From the NCBI RefSeq assembly GCF_030160295.1, contig NZ_BSOB01000046.1, positions 378,673 through 442,672 of the forward strand: a stretch of DNA of 64,000 nt. Direction: 5' to 3'. The number at the start of each line of letters is the position of its first letter. Position 1 is the stretch's first letter. The position numbers and the translations under genes are program-made. The notes under the pieces are model-generated. The model was not told the origin of the DNA, did not search any database, and worked only from the letters and a program-made list of their open reading frames with translations. Below, one piece after another: positions 57,576 to 64,000 of this stretch. The stretch is from Dyella acidisoli. Its GTDB lineage: Bacteria > Pseudomonadota > Gammaproteobacteria > Xanthomonadales > Rhodanobacteraceae.

Positions 57576-58310
57576 TTACGCAATATGACTGATGGGAGCG
57601 GTCGCCTCAGTCTCCAGATCGGCCAAGCGATAACCGGCCGAATGAATGGTGTGTAGCAAAGCCCGATCGAACGGTTTGTCGATCACCCGGCGCAAGTTGT
57701 AGAGATGCGAACGCAGGGTGTCGGAGTCGGGCAAGGTATCGCCCCAAATTTCCCGCTCGATATCGCGCCGGCTTACCACGCGCGGCGATTCGCGCATCAG
57801 GATCGCCAGCAGCTTCAGGCCAATCGGGGAAACGGTCAGCTCCTGCCCAGCCCGGGTCAGGCGCAGGGTGGCGGTGTCCAGGGTCATGTCGCCCACGGTC
57901 AGCACTTCGCTGGATACCTGGCGGCGGTCACGGCGGATCAGGGCGCGCAGGCGCGCCTCCAGTTCGCGTACCTCGAAAGGCTTCACCAGGTAGTCGTCGG
58001 CGCCGGCTTCCAGGCCGATCAGTTTGTCTTCCAGAGTGTCGCGCGCCGTCAGCATCAGCACGGGGGTGGATTTCTTGGCGTCTCCGCGCAGCTTGCGACA
58101 TACGTCCAGGCCGTCGATGCCCGGAAGCATCAAATCCAGCACCACCACGTCGTAACTATTGGACACCGCCAGATGTAAACCGCTCACACCATCTTGAGCA
58201 AAATCAACGGAATAGCCTCGGCGCTCCAGAAACTCGCCCACCATTTCCGCGATCTGACGGTTGTCTTCCACTAGCAGGATCAGCCCTGCATGCTCGTCAC
58301 GTGAACTCAT
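57576..58310 (-). CDS. OmpR-family response regulator
   Basis: A 244-residue regulator: receiver domain (Asp59 in YDVVVLDLMLPGIDGL, Lys in DDYLVKPFEVREL) and a winged-helix domain (LTVSPIGLKLLAILMRESPRVVSRRDIEREIWGD, TLRSHLYNLRRVIDKPF). The start MSSRDEHAGLIL at 58310 is preferred over a GTG at 58340, which would put a 20 bp palindrome partly within the gene. The kinase gene follows after 15 bp. Confidence 0.92.
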   Translation of the reverse strand: MSSRDEHAGLILLVEDNRQIAEMVGEFLERRGYSVDFAQDGVSGLHLAVSNSYDVVVLDLMLPGIDGLDVCRKLRGDAKKSTPVLMLTARDTLEDKLIGLEAGADDYLVKPFEVRELEARLRALIRRDRRQVSSEVLTVGDMTLDTATLRLTRAGQELTVSPIGLKLLAILMRESPRVVSRRDIEREIWGDTLPDSDTLRSHLYNLRRVIDKPFDRALLHTIHSAGYRLADLETEATAPISHIA

Positions 58311-58332
58311 GATTCGCCTCGTCGCCGTTACG

Positions 58333-58352
58333 GTCTTCACATTTGTGAAGAC
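58333..58352 (-). promoter_or_regulatory. 20 bp palindrome upstream of the regulator-kinase operon
   Basis: GTCTTCACATTTGTGAAGAC has perfect 9 bp arms around a two-base centre. It begins 23 bp upstream of the regulator start. It could be an operator or a leader hairpin. Confidence 0.6.
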
Positions 58353-58458
58353 TAACGTTCGGGGTAGTAAGACCGATGTGAAATTCTTTCGACGAATATG
58401 TGGTGATGATCCCGTTGCGGTTTGTTCAGGGAGCTATTTGAGCTTATGGAACAGGCTC

Positions 58459-59082
58459 TTACAGCAGCGGCTTGAGCGTCGGCCATACGTTGTCCAACAC
58501 CATCGGCTCTCCGGCCGCCACCGGATGCAGACCATCCTCCTGCATCAATGCCGGATTCAAAGCCACGCCATCCAGCAGAAACGGTACCAGCGCGGCGTGC
58601 TTTTCCCGGGCGAGATCGGCATAGACCGCACGCAAGCCGTCGCGGTATTGCGGCCCGTAATTCACCGGCATTTCGATACCGAGCAGCAGCACTTTGGCGC
58701 CTGCGTGCTGGGCCGCATCGATCATCGCGGCCAGATGAGTGCGCAAATCCGTCAACGGCAGACCGCGCAATCCATCGTTGGCGCCCAGCTCGATCACCAC
58801 TACACGCGGGTGGTATTGCGCCAGCAGCGCTGGCAGCCGGTTGCGCCCGCTCACCGACGTTTCGCCGCTGATGCTGGCATTGATCACCGTCCAGCCCGGC
58901 TCCATCTGTTTGAGACGTACTTCCAGCAGATGCACCCAGCCTGCTTCTACCGGAATGTTGTGCGCGGCGGATAGCGAATCGCCCAGCACGAGCAAATTTT
59001 TCGCGGAAACGTTCGGCGTAGACGCCGCCTGCACCACCCCGATACCGAACAACAGCACGAACAGATATAGGAAACGACGCAT
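58459..59082 (-). CDS. tesA: TesA-type SGNH esterase/thioesterase I
   Basis: A 207-residue secreted esterase with signal peptide ([19 protein letters not shown]). The SGNH blocks are all present: GDSLSA, SGETSVSG, ELGANDGLRG, and DGLHP. It hydrolyses acyl-CoA and other esters in the periplasm. Its start codon overlaps that of the divergent ABC ATPase gene. The tesA, ybbA, ybbP grouping is known from enterobacteria. Confidence 0.92.
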   Translation of the reverse strand: MRRFLYLFVLLFGIGVVQAASTPNVSAKNLLVLGDSLSAAHNIPVEAGWVHLLEVRLKQMEPGWTVINASISGETSVSGRNRLPALLAQYHPRVVVIELGANDGLRGLPLTDLRTHLAAMIDAAQHAGAKVLLLGIEMPVNYGPQYRDGLRAVYADLAREKHAALVPFLLDGVALNPALMQEDGLHPVAAGEPMVLDNVWPTLKPLL

Positions 59083-59797
59083 GAGTGGTGGTTCTCGTCC
59101 GGTAGTTGAAAGATCGGGGCTTGAAAAGCATGTTCTCGAAGTTCGCGATGTTAGCAAGTCGGTGAACGGTCCCGAGGGAAGGCTGGATATCCTCAACAAC
59201 GTAGCCATGCAGGTGAGCGCGGGCGAAAGCTTCGCCATCGTCGGCGCTTCCGGCTCTGGCAAAACCACCCTGCTCGGCCTGCTCGCCGGACTGGACACAC
59301 CCACCAGCGGCAGCATCCATCTGGACGGCCATGCGCTGGAGCAGCTCGATGAAGAAGCGCGCGCAGACTTACGTCGGCGCCTGGTCGGCTTCGTGTTCCA
59401 GTCGTTCCATCTGCTGCCAGCTTTGACCGCCGAACAGAACGTCATGCTGCCACTGGAATTGGAAGGCCATGCTGATGCACGTGAACGCGCACGTGCTGCG
59501 CTGGATGCGGTCGAGCTCGGCACGCGGCGCAAGCACTATCCCGCGCAACTTTCCGGCGGCGAGCAACAGCGCGTGGCCATCGCGCGCGCCTTCGTGCATG
59601 GACCACGCGTACTTTTCGCGGATGAGCCTACGGGCAATCTGGATCGACGCACCGGACGACATGTGTGCGATCTGTTGTTCGCGCTAAATCGCGATCATCA
59701 CACGACCTTGATACTTGTCACGCACGATATGCAATTGGCGGAACGATGCATGCGGCGCGCGGAACTGCAGGAAGGTCACTTAGAGTCGCTATCATGA
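59081..59797 (+). CDS. ybbA: YbbA-type ABC transporter ATPase
   Basis: A 238-residue ATPase of the LolD/MacB group: Walker [20 protein letters not shown], signature [15 protein letters not shown], Walker [13 protein letters not shown], and [20 protein letters not shown], the Q-loop form of this group. The start ATG at 59081 has ribosome binding site AGGAAA. It overlaps the permease gene by 4 bp (ATGA). It is expected to power the YbbP permease in a lipoprotein- or toxin-related role at the inner membrane. Confidence 0.92.
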   Translation: MSGGSRPVVERSGLEKHVLEVRDVSKSVNGPEGRLDILNNVAMQVSAGESFAIVGASGSGKTTLLGLLAGLDTPTSGSIHLDGHALEQLDEEARADLRRRLVGFVFQSFHLLPALTAEQNVMLPLELEGHADARERARAALDAVELGTRRKHYPAQLSGGEQQRVAIARAFVHGPRVLFADEPTGNLDRRTGRHVCDLLFALNRDHHTTLILVTHDMQLAERCMRRAELQEGHLESLS

Positions 59798-62277
59798 GAA
59801 TTCTGTTGCTAGCCTTGCGCAGCCTGCGGCGCGAATGGCATCTGCCGGAACTGCGCACGCTCGCGGCGTCGTTGGTGCTAGCGGTGGTGGCGCTCGGTGT
59901 CGTGGCCACGCTTGCCACGCGCATGGAACGCGGCGTGCTTGCCAGCGCCGCCGAACTTATCGGTGGTGATGTAGGTGTTTCGGCACCGCAGAACATCCCA
60001 GGCAAATTTGCCGTGGCCGGAAGCCAGCGCGGCTTGGCGGTCACCCAGACCGCCAGCTTTCCCAGCGTCGCCTTCGCGCAGCAGCAGAGTCAGCTGCTGG
60101 ACGTGCTTGCTACCGACTCGGGCTATCCGCTACGCGGCACGTTGCTGATCGCTGATACGAATGGGCGGCAAGTCGTCAGTCATGGACCTGCAGCTGGAAC
60201 GGTCTATCTCGATCACCGTGCGCTCGTGGCATTGGATCGTCATGTCGGTAATAGCGTGCAGTTGGGTGGCCGCGATCTGCGCATTGCCGGCGAATTGCTG
60301 CAACAACCGGACGGCGGCGAACTGGTGGCCATGGCGCCTCGCGCGCTGATGAACCTGGGCGATGCGCAGCAGGCGGGTCTGTTAAGCGTTGGCAGTCGCG
60401 CGCGACATAACGTGCTGTTGGCGGGCGAGCCCGCTGCCGTGCAAAGTTGGCGCGCGTGGGCGCAATCCACCACGCTGCCGCAAGGTGGCGAATTGATCAC
60501 GCCGGAACAGACGCAGGAACGCATGCGCAGCGCATTCGATCGCGCCGGCTCGTTCTTGCGGCTGACGGCGCTGCTCTCTGCATTGCTCTCTGGTGTAGCC
60601 ATCGCACTGGCATCGCAGCGCTACGCGCGCCGCAAAACCAGTGAAGTGTCGTTGTTGCGCGCGCTCGGCACATCACGTGCGCGAGTGTTTGGCTTGTTGC
60701 TCGGCACGATGGGTGGTCTCGCATTGCCAGCTGCTTTGCTCGGCGTGCTGCTGGCATTGCTTCTGGCGCAAGGTGCGTGGATGTTTGCCAGCCAGTTGTT
60801 CTCGGGTGTGCCGACGGTATTGCCGATACTGCCCGCCTTCGCCGCGGCCGGCATGGGCATCGCCGTACTGATCGGCTTTGCCTTGCCGCCACTGGTGCGG
60901 CTTGCCGATGTGCCGCCGGTGGCGGTGTTTCGCGCCAGCATGGCGCGGCGTATCCGACGCTTCGATGTGCTGTATCTCATTCCTGCCGTGGTGGCGTTGG
61001 CGCTGATCTGGAATCTCAGCGGCTCCGCCAAACTTGCTGGCATCCTCGCGGTGAGTTTGCTGGGCGTTGCGCTGTTCGCCGCCCTGCTGGCGGCGTTGCT
61101 GCTGTGGACGGTGCGACGCATTGCACCCGGTGGACATCCAGCGCTGCGGCTGGGCATGGCGGCGCTGGCGCGTCGCCGTGGCTTGAGCATCGTGCAGGCG
61201 ACTGCACTGAGCATGGGCCTTACCGCGCTTCTGCTGCTCGCTGTAGTAGCGCCTGCATTGCTCGATGGCTGGCGCAAGGAATTGCCCACCGATACGCCGA
61301 ACTGGTTCGTGCTCAACCTGCAGGACGATCAGCGCGACGGTTTCAACAAGGCACTCGCAAGCCTCGACGCCAATCAGCTCAACATGATGCCGCTGGCAGT
61401 CGGCAAGCTCACTGCCATCAACGGCCATCCAATCGACACCCTGACATTCAAGGACGAACGCGCGAAAGAGTGGAGCGATCGCCAGTTGCGCCTGTCGTGG
61501 GCGAACGATCTGCCTCCATCCAACACAGTGGTCGCTGGCCAATGGTTTGCGCCGCAGCCAGCACAGGCCGAGGTGTCGGTGGATACGATGTGGCGCGACA
61601 TGTATGCGCTGAAACTCGGCGACATCATGCGCTTCGATGTAGGCGAGGGTCAGATCGACGCCAAAATCACCAGTTTCCGGCATGTGGATTGGACATCTTT
61701 CCGCGTGAACTTCTTCCTGCTGATGGATCCGACGCACGCAAACACGCTGCCGCATACCTGGCTGGCCAGTTTCTATTTGCCGCGCGGCCATACCGAAGCC
61801 CTGGCTGCGGTTTCCCGCAACTACTCCAACTTGAGCCTGGTGGATGTGGATGCACTGCTCGATCGCGTGCGCGATATCGTGCAACGCGTAACAGGTGCTG
61901 TGCGTTGGGTGCTGGGTTTCAGCTTGCTGGCCGGCGCGCTGGTGCTGGCGGCAGCGCTGGCCACCAGCGGGCAGGAACGTCGACACGAAGCAGCCTTGCT
62001 GCGCACGTTGGGTGCACGCCGCGGTTTGCTGCGTATCGCCGCGGCATGCGAATTTGCCCTGCTCGGCTTGATTGCCGGCATTACCGCCGCATGCGGCTCG
62101 ATGGTCGGTGGGTGGTGGCTGGGACGCAGCGTATTCCACATCAAGGATTTCATGCCGCAACCGGTGCCGCTTCTGCTGTCGGCACTCGCTGCGGCGATCG
62201 TGGTGATGCTGCTTGGTCTAGCCGGCACGCGGAAAGTCACGCATACGCCGCCGATGCGTTTGTTGCGCGCGGAATGA
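59794..62277 (+). CDS. ybbP: YbbP-type ABC transporter permease
   Basis: An 827-residue permease with ten predicted helices: one N-terminal helix (LAASLVLAVVALGVVATLA), a large periplasmic domain, three helices at about 265-400 (first FtsX domain), further helices, a second periplasmic domain, and a C-terminal FtsX domain (WVLGFSLLAGALVLAAALATSGQERRHEAALLRTLGARRG). This double-FtsX plan matches YbbP. It overlaps ybbA by 4 bp. Confidence 0.92.
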   Translation: MRILLLALRSLRREWHLPELRTLAASLVLAVVALGVVATLATRMERGVLASAAELIGGDVGVSAPQNIPGKFAVAGSQRGLAVTQTASFPSVAFAQQQSQLLDVLATDSGYPLRGTLLIADTNGRQVVSHGPAAGTVYLDHRALVALDRHVGNSVQLGGRDLRIAGELLQQPDGGELVAMAPRALMNLGDAQQAGLLSVGSRARHNVLLAGEPAAVQSWRAWAQSTTLPQGGELITPEQTQERMRSAFDRAGSFLRLTALLSALLSGVAIALASQRYARRKTSEVSLLRALGTSRARVFGLLLGTMGGLALPAALLGVLLALLLAQGAWMFASQLFSGVPTVLPILPAFAAAGMGIAVLIGFALPPLVRLADVPPVAVFRASMARRIRRFDVLYLIPAVVALALIWNLSGSAKLAGILAVSLLGVALFAALLAALLLWTVRRIAPGGHPALRLGMAALARRRGLSIVQATALSMGLTALLLLAVVAPALLDGWRKELPTDTPNWFVLNLQDDQRDGFNKALASLDANQLNMMPLAVGKLTAINGHPIDTLTFKDERAKEWSDRQLRLSWANDLPPSNTVVAGQWFAPQPAQAEVSVDTMWRDMYALKLGDIMRFDVGEGQIDAKITSFRHVDWTSFRVNFFLLMDPTHANTLPHTWLASFYLPRGHTEALAAVSRNYSNLSLVDVDALLDRVRDIVQRVTGAVRWVLGFSLLAGALVLAAALATSGQERRHEAALLRTLGARRGLLRIAAACEFALLGLIAGITAACGSMVGGWWLGRSVFHIKDFMPQPVPLLLSALAAAIVVMLLGLAGTRKVTHTPPMRLLRAE

Positions 62278-62284
62278 TGCGTTA

Positions 62285-62400
62285 TGCCCCCTCTCCCCTT
62301 CGGGGGAGAGGGCTGGGGTGAGGGGCCAACCTCGCCATGAAGTGACTGATACGCAAGATTGTCCCCTCAACCTAACCCTCTCCCCGAAGGGGAGAGGGAA
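62285..62400. repeat. Inverted pair of CCCTCTCCCC-type palindromes
   Basis: The left unit starts CCCCCTCTCCCCTTCGGGGG and the right unit (from about 62362) is its inverted copy. The spacer edges CCAACCTCGCC and CGCAAGATTGTCCCC match the other copies. It lies between ybbP and the GST gene. Confidence 0.9.
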
Positions 62401-62447
62401 TAAATGCATGCGGTACGATGCGCCTTCCTTCCCGACAAGGACCGCAC

Positions 62448-63077
62448 ATGTACACGCTCTACTATTCCCCCGGCACCGCCAGCATGGTCGTCCATCTCGC
62501 CTTGCTGGAAATCGGCGCACCCTATCAGCTGAAGCTGGTGGACATCGACAACAAAGCGCAATACGACGCCGAGTATCTGAAGCTCAATCCTGGCGCCAAG
62601 GTACCGACGCTGCTAATCGATGGCCGAGCGGTGTACGAGTCGGGAGCACTGCTGATCATCCTGGCCGAGCGTCATCCGGAAGCGAAGTTGATCCCACCAG
62701 TGGGGACGCCCGAACGCGAGACGTGGTTGCAATGGACGGTATTCCTCAGCAACGCGCTGATGTCGACGTATCGGTTCTGGTTCTATCCGCAGGAACTCGG
62801 CCATCAGGAATCGCCGCCGGATATCCGCGCCGCCGTGCAACACAAGATCGAGGGAATCTGGGATCGCCTTGAAGCGCATCTCTCTGCGCATGGTCCCTAC
62901 ATGCTCGGCACCGATTTCTCCGGCGTGGATTTGATGCTCACCATGCTGATGCGTTGGTCGCGCAACATGCCGCGCCCGGCGACCGAATGGTCGGCGCTGA
63001 AACGATTGGCCGATAACGTGCGTGCGCGACCAAGCTGGAAGAAGTTGTATGAACTGGAAGGGCTGACGGAGTGGTGA
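62448..63077 (+). CDS. Glutathione S-transferase family protein
   Basis: A 209-residue GST. The N-terminal thioredoxin-like domain has MYTLYYSPGTASMVVHLALLE, the KVPTLLIDG cis-proline loop and VYESGALLIILAERHP glutathione-binding segment. The C-terminal helical domain includes DFSGVDLMLTMLMRWS. The family spans many substrates. The start at 62448 follows a repeat element by 48 bp. Confidence 0.9.
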   Translation: MYTLYYSPGTASMVVHLALLEIGAPYQLKLVDIDNKAQYDAEYLKLNPGAKVPTLLIDGRAVYESGALLIILAERHPEAKLIPPVGTPERETWLQWTVFLSNALMSTYRFWFYPQELGHQESPPDIRAAVQHKIEGIWDRLEAHLSAHGPYMLGTDFSGVDLMLTMLMRWSRNMPRPATEWSALKRLADNVRARPSWKKLYELEGLTEW

Positions 63078-63087
63078 GGCAGTTTTT

Positions 63088-63225
63088 CTCCCTCTCCCTC
63101 CCGGGGAGAGGGCTGGGGTGAGGAGTCAAGGCTTGCCTCAGGCTCCATAAAAGCCACGCTTCGATTTACTTGCACCGCAAGATTGTCCCCTCACCCTAAC
63201 CCTCTCCCCGGAGGGGAGAGGGAAC
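63088..63225. repeat. Inverted pair of CCCTCTCCC-type palindromes
   Basis: The left unit at 63088-63125 and the right unit at 63185-63225 face each other between the GST gene and the transporter gene. The right unit ends GGAGGGGAGAGGGAACAGGA, 23 bp before the transporter ATG. Confidence 0.9.
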
Positions 63226-63247
63226 AGGAATATCGCGCATATCGACG

Positions 63248-64000
63248 ATGACCTCGCAGACATCTACCACCCACACCTGGCTCGACCGTCTCAAGCACGA
63301 ATGGCTGCTGCTGTTGTTCACTGCGCTTACCGTGCTGCTGGCCTTTGTCGATCCGCAACCGTGGGCGCGCTACCAACGTTGGCTGCAAGTACCCACCTTG
63401 TGCGGCTTGCTGGGGCTGATGATCGCGATTCAAGGCATTCGCGACAGCGGGCTGGTGCAACGCTTGGCGGGCATGCTGGTGGCACGCATGCATTCGCTGC
63501 GCGGCGTGGGCCTGGTGCTGGTGAGCATGACGGCGGTGTTGTCGATGGTGCTCACCAACGATGTGAGCCTGTTCCTGGTGGTGCCGCTGACGGTGGCGAT
63601 CGGCGGCATGTCCAATTTGCCGATCCTGCGCTTGGCGGTGCTGGAAGCGCTGGCCGTCAACGCCGGCTCCACGCTCAGTCCGATCGGCAATCCGCAGAAT
63701 CTGCTGATTTGGCAGCATGCGCAGATTCCTTTCCTGCAATTCGTCGGCAGCCTGCTGCCCGCGTCCGCAGTGATGTTCGTGATGGTCGCCGTGCTCACCT
63801 GGTTCTGGCTACCAAAAGAACGTGTGGAACTGCAGGCCGACAAGCTCGATGGGCACCCAATTTCGGTATCGCTGGCAGTGCTGTCCCTGGTCGCACTCGC
63901 CATGATGGTACTGATGATGGAACGCGGCTATGCACCGCTTGGTGCGCTGCTGTTGGTGATTCCCTTCGCCTCATTTTCCTGGCGCACGCTTCGGTGCATC
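63248..64000 (+). CDS. SLC13/ArsB-type anion transporter (partial, truncated by window end)
   Basis: The first 251 codons are present; the frame is open to the window end. The protein starts MTSQTSTTHTWLDRLKHEW and has helices from residue 20 on. The segments LTNDVSLFLVVPLTVAI and EALAVNAGSTLSPIGNPQNLLIW resemble the conserved TNDV and P-IGNPQN stretches of the ArsB/NhaD/CitM ion-transporter superfamily. The substrate cannot be fixed from this part. The start ATG follows a repeat element by 23 bp. Confidence 0.82.
   Translation, partial: MTSQTSTTHTWLDRLKHEWLLLLFTALTVLLAFVDPQPWARYQRWLQVPTLCGLLGLMIAIQGIRDSGLVQRLAGMLVARMHSLRGVGLVLVSMTAVLSMVLTNDVSLFLVVPLTVAIGGMSNLPILRLAVLEALAVNAGSTLSPIGNPQNLLIWQHAQIPFLQFVGSLLPASAVMFVMVAVLTWFWLPKERVELQADKLDGHPISVSLAVLSLVALAMMVLMMERGYAPLGALLLVIPFASFSWRTLRCI

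Noticed and set aside
60673-62160. A 495-residue minus-strand frame
   Set aside because: It is antisense to ybbP and has shadow-type composition (His/Gln/Arg-rich).

Overview
The window reads as chromosomal DNA of a gammaproteobacterium of the order Lysobacterales (Xanthomonadales), most likely the Rhodanobacteraceae (Dyella, Luteibacter, Frateuria or Rhodanobacter type). This rests on the protein sequences, the fairly high GC content, the suf operon led by an Rrf2 regulator, the AmgK-MurU recycling pair, the queA-tgt-yajC-secD-secF order and many intergenic REP-type palindromes. No insertion sequence, prophage, CRISPR array or plasmid gene was seen. The genus call is inference.

Layout. 1-3670: suf iron-sulfur operon on the minus strand (Rrf2 regulator, sufB, a lysozyme-inhibitor-like gene, sufC, sufD cut by the window edge). 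3729-5594: glnK-amtB behind a textbook NtrC/sigma-54 promoter. 5697-7414: amgK-murU cell-wall recycling. 7440-9318: motA-motB behind a sigma-28 promoter. 9434-15394: queA-tgt-yajC-secD-secF. 15549-19137: the most unusual locus, with rtcB, a slipin, two tandem tRNA-like RNAs and a small leader-type ORF. 19337-22868: two-component pair plus ABC-2 exporter. 23143-29909: aminotransferase, psiF, upp, proline iminopeptidase, and D-2-hydroxyglutarate dehydrogenase divergent from serA. 30030-31691: chemoreceptor with a sigma-28 promoter. 32857-40747: thrS-infC-rpmI-rplT, pheS-pheT-ihfA-merR and tRNA-Pro, with a candidate threonine attenuator ahead of thrS. 40803-47891: sugar epimerase, hemJ, tRNA-Val, uvrB, a FimT-like pilin, lemA with two TPM-domain genes, and dgkA. 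48143-54980: peptide transporter, RegB/RegA redox pair, large membrane protein, isoaspartyl peptidase. 55151-64000: fused CoA transferase, two-component pair with a degenerate kinase, tesA/ybbA/ybbP, a glutathione transferase and a truncated anion transporter.

How the genes work together. Most of the window is housekeeping: Fe-S assembly, translation, secretion, tRNA modification, nitrogen control and motility. The stretch 13059-19137 stands out because queuosine enzymes (QueA, Tgt), which act on G34 of tRNAs with GUN anticodons, lie beside an RNA ligase (RtcB), a slipin and two tRNA-like RNAs that both carry GUN anticodons (GUG and GUU). All are on one strand. This suggests an RNA damage and repair module centred on GUN anticodon loops. 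It is a hypothesis, not a demonstrated function.

Repeats. Three families of dispersed palindromes fill the intergenic spaces: a CCCTCTCCCC/GGGGAGAGGG family, usually in inverted pairs about 115-190 bp across; a GTAGGTTGGGGT family; and an ATTCCCGCTTTCGCGGGAAT family. They create false N-terminal extensions on several reading frames, so starts were chosen with that in mind.
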